From an uncultured Desulfovibrio sp. (GTDB lineage Bacteria; Desulfobacterota; Desulfovibrionia; Desulfovibrionales; Desulfovibrionaceae), in NCBI GenBank assembly GCA_900547595.1, contig URHE01000001.1:11007-75006 (forward strand): DNA of 64,000 nucleotides. Direction: 5' to 3'. Below the pieces are notes generated by a model. The model was given only the letters and a program-made list of their open reading frames with translations. It was not told the origin of the DNA and did no database searches. Numbering within the stretch: the first letter of the stretch is position 1; each line of letters opens with the position of its first letter. The translations under genes and the position numbers were made by a program. Positions 43,731 through 53,519 of the stretch are shown here, one piece after another.

Positions 43731-44071
43731 CTGTGCTCTCCTTGCAGGAAGACGCAGACCTATTCACACGTTATGACAGGCTTTCTTCCCGCGCCAGGCC
43801 ATATGCGGCCTCCCCTGGATATCAAAGAAGGGTGATGCGCTGTACGCTCGCAGAGGCGATCATCGCGCATCCCATACGAAGCAGGAAAAAATTTCGCGCG
43901 TAGTGAAAAATATCCAAATCCAAGCAAAATATATTCCAGGAAAATCTTTCCGGGGGATAACGCAACGGCTCGATGACACGGTCATTGGAACCTGCGCGTC
44001 GATCGGGAATGCCCAGGCGCAACGGAGAAGGTCAGGCCGACGTATGGTTGCGGCGTGCTGCCGATGAATTT
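43731..44071. other. 341-base intergenic region upstream of the RTX pair
   Basis: I see no gene here. It separates the RTX operon start (43730) from the hydF stop (44072), both on the minus strand, so it should hold the RTX promoter and the hydF terminator. The stretch 43885-43955 is AT-rich against the local background and includes a small inverted repeat GGAAA-ATC-TTTCC (43939-43951). No convincing -35/-10 or -24/-12 pair was found. Confidence 0.4.
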
Positions 44072-45334
44072 TCAGCGCGTCGCCCTGTATGCGGCAAGCG
44101 CTTCGGGAAACGGCGCAAGCGCGCGCTCCAGCACGCCCTGTCCGAGGGAAAGGGCAAGTCCGTAATTGGTCATGGGGATGTTTGCCGCGCGGGCGGCGGC
44201 CATGCGTTCCAGCATCTGGCGGCGCGTGATGACGCAGCCGCCGCAGTGGATGACGGCTTTTGTTCCGTCGGGATAGGCAAAGAACTCCGGGCCCGCCGCC
44301 ATCACCACATGCACGTCCCCGCCCGCCAGCGCGCGCAGCAGCCGGGGCAGCTTGACGCGGCCAATGTCGTCCGCCTGGGGATGGTGGGAACAGCCCTCCT
44401 GGATGACCACCGTCTCACCGGGCGCAAGCCGCTCCAGAGCAGCCGCCCCGGCGGCCAGTGTCGCGAGATCGCCCTTGAGACGCGCCATGAGGATGGAAAA
44501 GGTGGTCAGCGGCACCTGCGGCGGCGTGGCGGCCACAGCCTCGCGCACCACCTGCGAATCGCAGACCACGAGATCAGGCGGTGCCGCCAGGCGCTGCTGG
44601 GCCGCAACGTATTCGCCCGGGGTCGTCACAAGGCAGATGCCGCGCGCATCCAGACAATCGCGGATGGCCTGCACCTGGGGTTGGATAAGACGCCCCTTGG
44701 GCGCGCCGGAATCCAGCGGCACCACCAGCGCCACCAGCCCCCCCGGCGGCAGCAGATTTTCCAGAAGCGGCGGCTGGCGCAGGGCGGCATCCGGGAGGAT
44801 GCGCGCAAGTTCCGCCACCACGGCCCCCACACCGCTCCCGGTCCTGGCGGAAACGCCGATCTCCCGCCGCCCGCCCGTGACCCGGGGCTCCCCGTCCTCA
44901 ATATCCGTTTTGTTGCGGAGCACCACATAGGGAATGCCGCGTTCGTCCAGCAGGGCGGCGAGCTCCCGCTCCGGCGCCTCCCACCGGCCCCTGTCCGTCA
45001 CAAGCAGAACGGCATCCACACCGTGCAGCGCGGTCAGGGTCCGCTCCACGCGCTGCCTGCCAAGGTCGCCCTCATCGTCGATGCCGGCCGTGTCCAGCAG
45101 GACAACAGGCCCCAGCGGGGCCAGCTCCATGGTTTTGGCGACAGGATCGGTGGTGGTGCCGGGCGTTTCCGAAACAAGGGAAACCGCCTGCCCCGCCAGG
45201 GCATTGAGCAGGGCGGACTTCCCCGCGTTACGGCGCCCGGCCAGGGCGATATGCGGACGCAGCCCCCGGGGCGCGCCCCGGTCTTGCGCCGTCCCCTGAC
45301 CGGTATCACGCGGACATTCAGGCGCGGTCATCAT
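44072..45334 (-). CDS. hydF: [FeFe]-hydrogenase maturation GTPase HydF
   Basis: A 420-residue scaffold on which the [2Fe] subcluster of the H-cluster is built. The GTPase part has AGRRNAGKSALLNALAG, LVSETPGTTTDPV, LLDTAGIDDEG and NKTD. A dimerization region follows, then the C-terminal [4Fe-4S] site with GCSHHPQADD and IHCGGCVITRR. The cell therefore should contain [FeFe] hydrogenase. Two ATGs at 45334 and 45331 follow GGGGGAGGA; either can be used. The start overlaps the dedA-like stop by 17 bases. hydG is 2 kb away on the other strand and hydE is not in the window. Confidence 0.95.
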   Translation of the reverse strand: MMTAPECPRDTGQGTAQDRGAPRGLRPHIALAGRRNAGKSALLNALAGQAVSLVSETPGTTTDPVAKTMELAPLGPVVLLDTAGIDDEGDLGRQRVERTLTALHGVDAVLLVTDRGRWEAPERELAALLDERGIPYVVLRNKTDIEDGEPRVTGGRREIGVSARTGSGVGAVVAELARILPDAALRQPPLLENLLPPGGLVALVVPLDSGAPKGRLIQPQVQAIRDCLDARGICLVTTPGEYVAAQQRLAAPPDLVVCDSQVVREAVAATPPQVPLTTFSILMARLKGDLATLAAGAAALERLAPGETVVIQEGCSHHPQADDIGRVKLPRLLRALAGGDVHVVMAAGPEFFAYPDGTKAVIHCGGCVITRRQMLERMAAARAANIPMTNYGLALSLGQGVLERALAPFPEALAAYRATR

Positions 45335-45998
45335 TCCTCCCCCGCCGGGTGGCGGCGTCCTTTCCACGCCCAAGCCATGCGCGGATGAATTCGATACAGA
45401 CCGGCATGACGGAAATCAGGATGATGGCATAGACGATGAGGCTGAAATTTTCCCGGACCCACGCCAGATTGCCGAGAAAGAATCCGGCCGAGACGAGCGC
45501 GCCCACCCAGAGCAGACAGCCGATGATATTGTAAAAGAAGAACACTGCCGGATTCATCAGGGCAATGCCCGCCACAAAGGGGGCGAAGGTGCGCACAATG
45601 GGAATGAACCGCGCGAGCACGATGGCCTTGCCGCCATGGCGTTCGTAAAAATAATGCGCCTTGAGGAGGTATTCCTTCCTGATGAACCGGCTTTCCCGCG
45701 AAAAGATGGGCGGCCCCACATGGCGGCCGATGCAATAGTTCACGGCATCGCCGCCGATGCCCGCCGCAAGGAAAATGAGCATGACTTCCGGATAGCCCAT
45801 CAGTCCGGCTCCGGCTACCACGCCGGACGCGAACAGCAGGGAATCGCCGGGCAGAAACGGCGTGACCACCAGCCCTGTCTCGCAAAAGACGATGATAAAC
45901 AGGATGGCGTATATCCACAGACCATATTGTTCCACCAGCTCAAAAAGATGGACGTCGATGTGGAGCACGAAATCCAGAAAATAGCTCAGCGTTTCCAT
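45318..45998 (-). CDS. DedA family membrane protein
   Basis: A 226-residue inner-membrane protein of the DedA/SNARE-associated family. It shows ETGLVVTPFLPGDSLLFASG (conserved Glu, Pro and Asp), NYCIGRHVG, the re-entrant FIRKEYLLKAHYFYERHGGKAIVLARFIPIVRTFAPFVAGI, and FFFYNIIGCLLWV. Family members flip undecaprenyl phosphate or phospholipids and support membrane energetics. AAGGAG stands 10 bases before ATG 45998. It overlaps hydF by 17 bases, which puts a lipid transporter and a hydrogenase maturase on one message. Confidence 0.92.
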   Translation of the reverse strand: METLSYFLDFVLHIDVHLFELVEQYGLWIYAILFIIVFCETGLVVTPFLPGDSLLFASGVVAGAGLMGYPEVMLIFLAAGIGGDAVNYCIGRHVGPPIFSRESRFIRKEYLLKAHYFYERHGGKAIVLARFIPIVRTFAPFVAGIALMNPAVFFFYNIIGCLLWVGALVSAGFFLGNLAWVRENFSLIVYAIILISVMPVCIEFIRAWLGRGKDAATRRGRNDDRA

Positions 45999-46147
45999 CC
46001 GCCAATGACTCCTTATGCAGGGAGCGGGATATTCGGCGCGGCTCCCGGCGCATGCCGGGACGGCCCAACCGGTGAAGGGACGCCAGGGACCGGGGCCCCC
46101 CGACTTGCCTCTTGTACCCCAGCGGCGCCTGTGGCACAACAGGCGGC

Positions 46148-47302
46148 ATGCGATCCCCCTTCTGGATGCGGTACATCCTGGGCGCCCTGTCCGCCGTCCT
46201 GCTGCTCATGGCCCCCGGGGCGGGACATGCCGCCGAAGCCTACAAACCCGCTTTCCGCACGCTTGGCGAAGTGCTGGCAGAACCCGCCCTGCGCCTGGAC
46301 ATCAATGTCTGGTACCCGGGCACCCGGCAGCCACGCGAACTCAGCTACACGCCCTGGACGCTTTATGCCGCGCGCAACGGACGCCCGGCGGAAGGCCGCT
46401 TTCCCCTGCTCCTGCTTTCACACGCAACGCCGGGAACGCGCTTTTCCCACCACGACACCGCCGCGCGCCTGGCGGCCAGGGGTTTTGTGGTGGCGGCCCC
46501 GGCCCACGCCCATGACAGCATGCACAACATGGACGACCTGTTCACCTGGCCGCAACTGGAAAACCGCGCGAAGGAACTGTCGGCCACCATCCGCATCCTG
46601 CTGGACGACAAGGAGCTCGCCGCCAGCATCGACCCCGGGCGTATCGGCGTGCTCGGTTTCGGCACCGGCGCCACAACGGCCCTGCTCCTCGGCGGCGCCC
46701 TCCCCGACTGCGTCCCCTGGTCCGGCTACTGCGCCAGGGCTGGCGCCGGAGACGCCTACTGCAATCCGTGGGTCAGGGAAAAAATCGACGCCATGTGCGC
46801 GGCCTTTCCCCTCAGGCGCAGCCCGGCGGACCCGCGCATCAAGGCCGTGGCCGCCGTGGCGCCGGGGTATGGCATGCTGTTCGGTCCCGCATCGTTCCGC
46901 CATTTTTATCCGCCCCTCCTGCTGGTGGTGGCGGGCGCGGAAAAGCTGGACAGGGCCGATTTCCATGCCAGGGCCATCGCGCGGGTGCCCGGCCTGAAAG
47001 CCACTGTCCTGGAACTTCCGCAGGCGGATACCGGGGCCCTTATGGCCCCCTGTCCGCCCAGCATCGCTTCGGAACTTCCCGAACTCTGCCTTTCGGTGCC
47101 CCCCGAAACGCGCGCCGCCCTGGCGCAACGCCTCGATGACGCGCTGGCGGATTTTTTTCTGCGTCATCTCGGCAGCAGCGCCCATGTGCCGGTCATTCCC
47201 GCGCCTCCCGATCTCACGCCTCCGGCGCCGAAGCCTCCGGTACCCGTCGCTCCGGCCAAGCCCCAGAAACGCCGCTCCCGCCACAACCGCACCGCATCCT
47301 GA
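46148..47302 (+). CDS. Secreted alpha/beta-hydrolase-like protein with altered nucleophile elbow
   Basis: A 384-residue exported protein with signal peptide (ILGALSAVLLLMAPGAGHA) and the layout of predicted dienelactone hydrolases/PAF-acetylhydrolases: DINVWYPGTRQPREL, FPLLLLSHATPGTRFSHHDTAARLAARG, VVAAPAHAHDSM, then RIGVLGFGTGATTALLLGG, VAAVAPGYGMLF and LLLVVAGAEKLDRADF. The elbow that should read G-x-S-x-G is GFGTG, so the catalytic serine is absent. The C-terminus is a Pro/Ala/Lys-rich tail. Start 46148 is preceded by GGCGG; ATG 46166 is an alternative. Confidence 0.75.
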   Translation: MRSPFWMRYILGALSAVLLLMAPGAGHAAEAYKPAFRTLGEVLAEPALRLDINVWYPGTRQPRELSYTPWTLYAARNGRPAEGRFPLLLLSHATPGTRFSHHDTAARLAARGFVVAAPAHAHDSMHNMDDLFTWPQLENRAKELSATIRILLDDKELAASIDPGRIGVLGFGTGATTALLLGGALPDCVPWSGYCARAGAGDAYCNPWVREKIDAMCAAFPLRRSPADPRIKAVAAVAPGYGMLFGPASFRHFYPPLLLVVAGAEKLDRADFHARAIARVPGLKATVLELPQADTGALMAPCPPSIASELPELCLSVPPETRAALAQRLDDALADFFLRHLGSSAHVPVIPAPPDLTPPAPKPPVPVAPAKPQKRRSRHNRTAS

Positions 47303-47449
47303 CGCCGCGACCCGAGGCCGGAGGCGGCTGTGGCGCCCTTTCCGACTGGCGTTTTTTTCCACGACATGCTAGGGTGCTGCCACCGCAGACCTCCGTCTCT
47401 CCCGCAGCGCTGACTGCGGGTTCACCTCTTGCTTCTTTGAGGATGCATT

Positions 47450-48853
47450 ATGCCCGGCACATCTCCGTCCGCTTCCATCACGTCCTGGCTGGACCCCGTC
47501 GCCATCGAAACGGCACTTGCCCGTGAAAGCGCGCCCGAAACGGCTGTCGTGCGTGAAATTCTTGATAAATCCCTGGCACTGGAACCGCTGGGCCCCGATG
47601 AGATCGTGGCCCTGCTCCGGGTGCGGAAACCGGAGGATATGCAGCTCATCCTTGGCACCGCGGACCTCGTCAAGCAAAAGGTCTACGGCGACCGCATCGT
47701 GCTCACGGCGCCGCTCCACATCAGCAATACCTGTGCCAGCGAATGCCGGTACTGCGCCTCCCGCAAGGGCAACACGGCCATCCAGCGCAAACGCCTGGAC
47801 CAGACGGAGCTGCGCGAAGCCGCGCGCAAACTCATCCGGCAGGGGCACAAGCGCGTTGTGCTGGTAAGCGGCCAGAGCACGAGTGCCGATGTGGAATACT
47901 GGGCCGAAGCCGTTGAGATACTGCACCGGCTCTTTGACGGCATGGGCGAGATCCGCCGGGTCAACCTGGACCTCGGCGTCCTCACCGCCGAGGAATACGC
48001 GCTGCTGCGGCGCACCGAAGCCGGAACGGTCAACATCTATCAGGAGACCTATCACGAAGAGAGCTACCGCAACGCCCATCCCGGCGGCCCCAAAAGCGAC
48101 TTTGCAGGCCGGCTGCTCGGTCCCGACACGGCGCTCAGGGCCGGAATGACCGACGTGGGGCTGGGGCTTGCCCTGGGCCTGGGGCCATGGGAATTTGACC
48201 TGCTCGCCCTGGCGGCCCATGCCGCCCATCTTGCCCGTGAATACGGCGCGGGCGGCCGCACGGTCAATCTGCATCGCGTCCGGCCCGCGCCCGGCTGCGA
48301 TTTTCAGCCGCCCTACGCCATGAACGACGAGGACTTCCTGCGTTGCGTCGCCATCACGCGGCTGGCCATTCCCTATACGGGCATTCTGCTGACCACCCGC
48401 GAACCCGCCGGGCTTTGGCGCGCGGCCTGCAATACGGGCTGTTCGCAATTGCTCACCGGCAGCATCGCCAACCCCTATGAAAGCTGGACGGACGCGCCCG
48501 GCGAAAAGGCGCCCTTCCCCATCGGCGAGGACTGCCATCTGGATGAGGTCGTGCGTTTTCTCCTTGAGGAGGCCCGGCACCTGCCCTCATTCTGCACGGC
48601 CTGCCCGCGCCTTGGCCGCAGCGGCAAGGAGTTCATCTCCCTTGTCCGCGGGGGAAACATCAAGTCTCAGTGCGGGCCCAACTCCATGGCATCGTTCATG
48701 GAATTCCTCCTCAACTATGCGACGCCCTATACGCGTCAGCTTGGCGAAAAGGTCATTGCCGAAAAGCTGGAGCAGCTCGCCGAGCATGAACGCGGCGCGG
48801 CGGAGCGTCTTCTCCAGAAGGTGCGTTCGGGCCGCATGGACGAATTCATCTAG
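47450..48853 (+). CDS. hydG: [FeFe]-hydrogenase H-cluster radical SAM maturase HydG
   Basis: A 467-residue radical SAM tyrosine lyase that makes the CO and CN ligands of the H-cluster. The SAM cluster motif is NTCASECRYCASRKGN. Further family motifs are GQSTSADVEYWAEAVEIL and QETYHEESYRNAHPGGPKSDF. The C-terminal auxiliary cluster has the CX2CX22C pattern (CTAC ... KSQC at about 385-412). AGGATGCATT precedes the ATG, and a small hairpin CCCGCAG/CTGCGGG lies in its leader at 47401-47420. It partners HydF encoded 2 kb upstream on the other strand. Confidence 0.96.
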   Translation: MPGTSPSASITSWLDPVAIETALARESAPETAVVREILDKSLALEPLGPDEIVALLRVRKPEDMQLILGTADLVKQKVYGDRIVLTAPLHISNTCASECRYCASRKGNTAIQRKRLDQTELREAARKLIRQGHKRVVLVSGQSTSADVEYWAEAVEILHRLFDGMGEIRRVNLDLGVLTAEEYALLRRTEAGTVNIYQETYHEESYRNAHPGGPKSDFAGRLLGPDTALRAGMTDVGLGLALGLGPWEFDLLALAAHAAHLAREYGAGGRTVNLHRVRPAPGCDFQPPYAMNDEDFLRCVAITRLAIPYTGILLTTREPAGLWRAACNTGCSQLLTGSIANPYESWTDAPGEKAPFPIGEDCHLDEVVRFLLEEARHLPSFCTACPRLGRSGKEFISLVRGGNIKSQCGPNSMASFMEFLLNYATPYTRQLGEKVIAEKLEQLAEHERGAAERLLQKVRSGRMDEFI

Positions 48854-48870
48854 CAAAAACAGAACTTCTT

Positions 48871-48914
48871 CCGGGGCGCGTTGCGGGGCTTTCTGCCGCC
48901 GGGACGCGCCCCGG
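48871..48914 (+). terminator. Hairpin after hydG
   Basis: CCGGGGCGCG (48871-48880) and CGCGCCCCGG (48905-48914) form a perfect 10-base stem 17 bases after the hydG stop, followed by CAAATTTCTG. The stem is strong; the U tract is poor. Confidence 0.55.
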
Positions 48915-48966
48915 CAAATTTCTGCCGGTGATCCTTTCATCACGGCGGCCAGCAAGGGGGCACGGC

Positions 48967-51900
48967 GTGGCGGAACGTTGGAGCGATATTTACTTCGACA
49001 AGCAGGACAAGGACATCCTTGCCCTTGTCAACCGTATTCTTGAATCGCGTACCGGCCCTTCCGATGACGGTCTTTTTGATCCCAATCTCCATCCGCACGG
49101 CATCAAGGAACTGGCCGCCACGCCGGTGGCGCGCATGGCCTATGCGGTCATCAACCTTCTGCGCAATCTGGAGGTGGGCGACGCGCAGGCGCGTGACAGG
49201 CTCCTTGCCCTTGAAGTCCTCTACGACGAGGTGCTCAACAGCGCCCATTCGCTCCTGCGGCGCAATACCGCGCGCGTCCTCATGCAGATCATGAAAGACA
49301 TGGTGCGCGCCCATGGCGACCGGCTGACACAGCTCAAGCTGGCCCATGATTTCCGGCGCACGGTACAGGGCACGCCGCGCATCGTGCGGCACATGCTCGC
49401 CCGCTACCACCTGCCGGAAATGCCCGAGGAGTGGAACCAGATCGCGTTCGACGACCATGTGTACGATGCCAACACCAAGGGCCGCAAAACCCCCACCCAC
49501 CTCATCATGGACGCCTGGATCAAGGGCCTGCGCGACATCACCATCGGGTACGAGTACTGGGTGCCCCCGGACGCGGCGCGCGAGATACTCCGGGCGGCGG
49601 AAATCACCGGCATCACCGTGCGTATCGGTATCGAATATCTGGTGCTGTTTCACGGACGCTATGCGCGCCTGTTCTGGATCCCGCGTGGTTTCAGCTCCAA
49701 CGAGGACTTTCTGGAATTTCTCCATAATCCCAAGCTCGCGGAGATAATGAAGCGCGGCAAGGAAGTTCTGGCCTGGAAAAAGAAGCGCATCCTCAGTATC
49801 CTCGACGTCTGGAACGAGCAGTTCCGACCGGGCCTGGCCGCCGCCTGGGGCGTGGATGTGCCTCCCCTTGACCCCCAGGTCTTTCTCAACTTTGTGGGCC
49901 GTGGGCAGCCCTCCGTGCACCACCTGTCCGAGTGCCTCCACCGGCATGTCCTGCCCGCGGCGCGGGAACGGGCGCAACGCCTCGCCCAAAGCGGCGCCTC
50001 CGACCCTGCCGTGGCCGAAGAGCTTGCCGCGCTGGAAAACCTGAGCGCGGACATCATCGCCGACGAATGGCTTGGGGCGGAGACTTTCCCGGATGGGCAT
50101 GGACCGGCCCGGCCCGACCTCGAAAACGTCCCGGAACTGCTGCACCTCAGCCCGCAGGAGCTTGTGCGCGAACTCCAGGAACTCAACCCCGGGTATCGTC
50201 TCGTGCTCGGGCTCACCGACCTCCGGGTGGAAGATGTGGCGGAGGTGCTCTCCGACTGCCACGGCGCCATCACCCATCTGGAAATCTTCAACATGCGCGC
50301 CTGGCTTGAAGGGCGCCTGCATGATCTTGAGGCCATCGGAGAATTGCAGCGCGCCCTGAATCTCGGCCTCGGCCCGCGCGTCAAGCAGATGATCCGGCAG
50401 ATGGGGCGCCATCTGGAACGCGAGGGCGACGAAGAGCGGGCCGCCAAGTTCCGGGACATCCTGCGCAATGTGCCGAAACTCTGGGAACATTATCGCCACA
50501 ATCCGCTCAAGTCCCGCCTGGGCACAAGCTCCGGCGGGCGCCGCTCCTTCGGCATGGGCCTAGTACTCAGGGAAACACTGCCCCATCGCGCCCTGGCGGA
50601 ACTCAAGCGCAAACCGCAGCAGGTGCGGCCCATCCCCCTCTGTTCCCCCGTGGAAGAAACCGAAATCTTCCGCGAACCGGAGAATCCGACGTTCTGGCAA
50701 CGGCTGGCGGCGCATTTTCGCCGTCTCCCCGGCTGCCGCCATCTTGGCATGGAGCGCAAGAGCGAATGGGAAACCGCCAGCGAATACTGCCGCATCTGCA
50801 AGAACGGCAATATCGCCAATCTGGGCGGTCTCAACCAGGCGCGGCAGAACAACCTGCTCGGCGCCGGCAATTCCCATGGTCGCACGCGGCTCGGGCTGAC
50901 GTATCTGAACAGTGCCATCAGCAACTGGCTCAAGGTGCTCCTGGGCTTCATCCCCGCCTTTTTTTCCTTCCTGTACACCCAGGACTGGTGGTTCCTCGCC
51001 TGGTTCGGCACCTTCATCTGGTTCGGCATCACGGGTGTCCGCAATGTCGTGCAGATGATGTTTGCCGCCAACGGCTTTTCCAGAGGCACGCTCATCCACT
51101 GGAAGGAACAGGTGAGCATCAGCCGCCTTTGCGATTCGCTGATGTATACGGGTATTTCCGTCCTGCTCCTCGAAGTCATGGTGCGCGTCTGGCTGCTTCA
51201 GGACGGTCTGGGCGTCTCCGTGGAGAACAATCCGACCCTCGTTTTCACGGTGCTCAATATCGTCAATGGTTTTTACATCTGCGCGCACAATGTCTTTCGC
51301 GGATTTCCCAAGGAAGCCGCCATCGGCAACTTCTTCCGCAGCGGTCTGGCCATTCCGGTTTCCTCATTCTATGATTTTGTGCTCTTCAAACTCCTCCTGA
51401 TCCTTGGGGTGGCCCAGCCCGAGCTCTATCTTGTGCCAAGCGCGGCCGTGGTCTCCAAAATGGCGTCCGACACCGTGGCCGCCATCATCGAGGGCTATGC
51501 CGACAGTCAGGTCAACCTGCGCATGCGCCGCTGGGACTACAAGAGCAAGATCGCCAACGTCTTTGCCTGCTATACGCGTCTGGAACTGCTGTTTCCCCAG
51601 GAGGACGCGCTTGTCATGCTGGGGCGGCCGGGCGGCCTCAAGGGGCACGGCGGCTCCAGGGGGCGGGAGCTGGAACGAGCGTTCATCATCAACGCCCTGG
51701 ATCTCATGTATTTCTGGTACTATCAGCCACGCGCCCAGGAGGCGTTCCGCAAAATGCTGGTCTCCATGCCAGATGCGGACCGCCACGTCCTGGCCCGCGC
51801 CCAGCTGGTGCTCACCCGCGAACGCGAAATCAGCCAGCTGCTGGTGGACGGCCTGCTCGGGCGCAACTTCTCGCCGCCGCTGGCCTTCTTCCTCAGCCGC

Positions 51901-51996
51901 CACAAGCAATACCTGCGCCAGATGAGCAAGCTGTGCCGTCCCCCGCGCCAGCAGCGCAACCAGAATCCGGCGTATGCCCCTCCGACGGCGGCCTAG
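48967..51996 (+). CDS. Large membrane protein of unknown function with possible N-terminal PHP-like domain
   Basis: A 1009-residue protein I cannot assign. The N-terminal 150 residues are helical. Around 160-230 a strand-helix domain has FDDHVYDANTKGRKTPTHLI and DITIGYEYWVPPDAAREILRAAEI, somewhat like PHP or amidohydrolase metal sites. The middle (320-590) is helical with leucine-rich pieces. At about 600 is EYCRICKNGN. From 655 to 850 there are five or six membrane segments (GFIPAFFSFLYT, FLAWFGTFIWFGITGV, LMYTGISVLLLEVMV, LVFTVLNIVNGFYI, FYDFVLFKLLLILG). A soluble tail follows. The start is GTG 48967 with AAGGGGG. It ends with a clear terminator. Confidence 0.7.
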   Translation: MAERWSDIYFDKQDKDILALVNRILESRTGPSDDGLFDPNLHPHGIKELAATPVARMAYAVINLLRNLEVGDAQARDRLLALEVLYDEVLNSAHSLLRRNTARVLMQIMKDMVRAHGDRLTQLKLAHDFRRTVQGTPRIVRHMLARYHLPEMPEEWNQIAFDDHVYDANTKGRKTPTHLIMDAWIKGLRDITIGYEYWVPPDAAREILRAAEITGITVRIGIEYLVLFHGRYARLFWIPRGFSSNEDFLEFLHNPKLAEIMKRGKEVLAWKKKRILSILDVWNEQFRPGLAAAWGVDVPPLDPQVFLNFVGRGQPSVHHLSECLHRHVLPAARERAQRLAQSGASDPAVAEELAALENLSADIIADEWLGAETFPDGHGPARPDLENVPELLHLSPQELVRELQELNPGYRLVLGLTDLRVEDVAEVLSDCHGAITHLEIFNMRAWLEGRLHDLEAIGELQRALNLGLGPRVKQMIRQMGRHLEREGDEERAAKFRDILRNVPKLWEHYRHNPLKSRLGTSSGGRRSFGMGLVLRETLPHRALAELKRKPQQVRPIPLCSPVEETEIFREPENPTFWQRLAAHFRRLPGCRHLGMERKSEWETASEYCRICKNGNIANLGGLNQARQNNLLGAGNSHGRTRLGLTYLNSAISNWLKVLLGFIPAFFSFLYTQDWWFLAWFGTFIWFGITGVRNVVQMMFAANGFSRGTLIHWKEQVSISRLCDSLMYTGISVLLLEVMVRVWLLQDGLGVSVENNPTLVFTVLNIVNGFYICAHNVFRGFPKEAAIGNFFRSGLAIPVSSFYDFVLFKLLLILGVAQPELYLVPSAAVVSKMASDTVAAIIEGYADSQVNLRMRRWDYKSKIANVFACYTRLELLFPQEDALVMLGRPGGLKGHGGSRGRELERAFIINALDLMYFWYYQPRAQEAFRKMLVSMPDADRHVLARAQLVLTREREISQLLVDGLLGRNFSPPLAFFLSRHKQYLRQMSKLCRPPRQQRNQNPAYAPPTAA

Positions 51997-52070
51997 CTGC
52001 CTTGCTGTGGAGTGGCAGCGCATCGGCGAACCTGCCAAAAAATACAGGGGACCCGGTCTCCTGAACGGGA

Positions 52071-52103
52071 AAAGGGACCTCCGCATGCCGGGGTCCCTTT
52101 TTT
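52071..52103 (+). terminator. Rho-independent terminator of the 1009-residue membrane protein gene
   Basis: AAAGGGACC (52071-52079) pairs with GGTCCCTTT (52092-52100) and the T run continues to 52103. It stands 75 bases after the stop and also serves as a partial barrier for the convergent M23 peptidase gene. Confidence 0.85.
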
Positions 52104-52130
52104 CGCGCTCCCAAGAGCGCGCCGCCGCTG

Positions 52131-52160
52131 AGAGCATTTTGCCGGGGAAAATATCTGGAA
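52131..52160 (+). repeat. Dispersed repeat, family 2 (AGAGCATTTTGC type)
   Basis: AGAGCATTTTGC followed by GGGGAAAATATCTGG. The same blocks recur at 63737-63789 and, as AGAGTATTTTG and GAAAATATCC, on the minus strand at 61602-61639. This copy lies between convergent genes and lacks the full hairpin arm. Confidence 0.5.
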
Positions 52161-52187
52161 GGCGGCGATTGCCCTCAACAAGCCGCG

Positions 52188-53519
52188 CTAACGGCCGCCA
52201 AAAAACTCCAGGCCGATCCTTTCAACGATATTGTCGCGGATCCACTTGGGGTCGATCCATTCAAGCGGCGTGACTTCCACGCCGCCCACCAGCATACCGA
52301 AGTGCAGATGGTCCCCGAACGCGAGACCGGTGCTGCCGGTGCGACCGATGATCTGCCCCTTGTTCACCACCTTTCCGGCTTCCGTGAGGATCTCGCTCAG
52401 GTGGGAATAGAGGGACATGACCCCCAGGCCATGGTCAATGACGATGAGATTGCCGTAAATGCCCAGTTCCGCCGTAAAGATGACGCGGCCGCTGTTGGCG
52501 GCGGGCACTTCGGCATTGCGCACCGAGGCGAGGTCAAAGCCAAGATGGAAGGATTCGCCCACCAGCTGGCCCTGATAGTGGAAGAAACGGTGATCCGCAT
52601 AGCCGGCGCGCGCCGCTGAGCGCGGCAGCCGCAAAAAGGCGCCGCGCCAGAGGATCGCGGCCGCCGTGTCCCGGCTGAGCTCCCGCAGGCTCTGCACATT
52701 GGCCGCGCGGACCTCATTATTGATATAGAGGTAACACTCAAGGGGATTGGCGGCCTTTGGCGCAAGGTGCCGCAACTTGTTTTCCACGGCCAGGAGAAAG
52801 TTGTCCTTGAGTTCAAGATTGTCGCTCTTGAAGGTGCGTTCAAACGCCATGACCGAAAGGCGGCTTCTGGTGGTGTTGCCGGCGAGATCCGTGGCCGTGA
52901 TTTCAACGGCATTCTTGTAGTCGCGGGCGGTCATGGTGTAGGGGAAGGGGAAGAAGCAGAGGTAGCTGCCGTCCTTCTGGAGATAGCCCGGAACAAAATA
53001 TCCGGCCACCAGAACACCGCTGCGGCTCACCTCCTCGTCGATGGCGTACCGGATGACCGCCGCGCCGCCGCGGCGCACGTTGGGCGGCAGCGTCTTTACG
53101 GAGATGCGTGGCGGCTGCGTGTCCAGGCGCATGGGGATCAGCTCGGTGCGGGTATTGCCCTGGCCGAAGCCCGCCAGCGAGCCGTCCGTCGCGCGGATTT
53201 CCATCTCGAACGCCCCCTCGCGCAACTGGGCGTCCTTGAGAGGAACGCTCACCGTGCGCTCGGGGAGATAGTCATCAAAATGGCGATTGAAGATGACATT
53301 CAGGACATTGTTCTTGCGAATGCCCACCACCAGCGCGCGGATGCCCGCCGGGTCCTTCATCCTGATCTCAAGATTGGTCGCGGGCGAAACACGGCCCGTG
53401 GACGGCGAGACATGAATGACGGGTCCGTCAAGGTCCTTGAAAAATACATAACCGCCGACGGCCAATGCCCCGATGACCAGGATCACCAGCGTCGTGGACA
53501 GGATGCTTGTGGTACGCAT
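52188..53519 (-). CDS. M23 family metallopeptidase (LytM/NlpD-like)
   Basis: A 443-residue envelope protein. One N-terminal membrane anchor ([21 protein letters not shown]) is followed by about 250 residues of beta-rich, Ig-like repeats ([27 protein letters not shown]). The C-terminal M23 domain has zinc ligands in [10 protein letters not shown] and [11 protein letters not shown] and a lysostaphin-like [12 protein letters not shown]. It would cut peptidoglycan cross-bridges in the periplasm or activate amidases. AGGAG precedes ATG 53519; the frame is open further but only as an antisense reading of pcm. Confidence 0.9.
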   Translation of the reverse strand: MRTTSILSTTLVILVIGALAVGGYVFFKDLDGPVIHVSPSTGRVSPATNLEIRMKDPAGIRALVVGIRKNNVLNVIFNRHFDDYLPERTVSVPLKDAQLREGAFEMEIRATDGSLAGFGQGNTRTELIPMRLDTQPPRISVKTLPPNVRRGGAAVIRYAIDEEVSRSGVLVAGYFVPGYLQKDGSYLCFFPFPYTMTARDYKNAVEITATDLAGNTTRSRLSVMAFERTFKSDNLELKDNFLLAVENKLRHLAPKAANPLECYLYINNEVRAANVQSLRELSRDTAAAILWRGAFLRLPRSAARAGYADHRFFHYQGQLVGESFHLGFDLASVRNAEVPAANSGRVIFTAELGIYGNLIVIDHGLGVMSLYSHLSEILTEAGKVVNKGQIIGRTGSTGLAFGDHLHFGMLVGGVEVTPLEWIDPKWIRDNIVERIGLEFFGGR

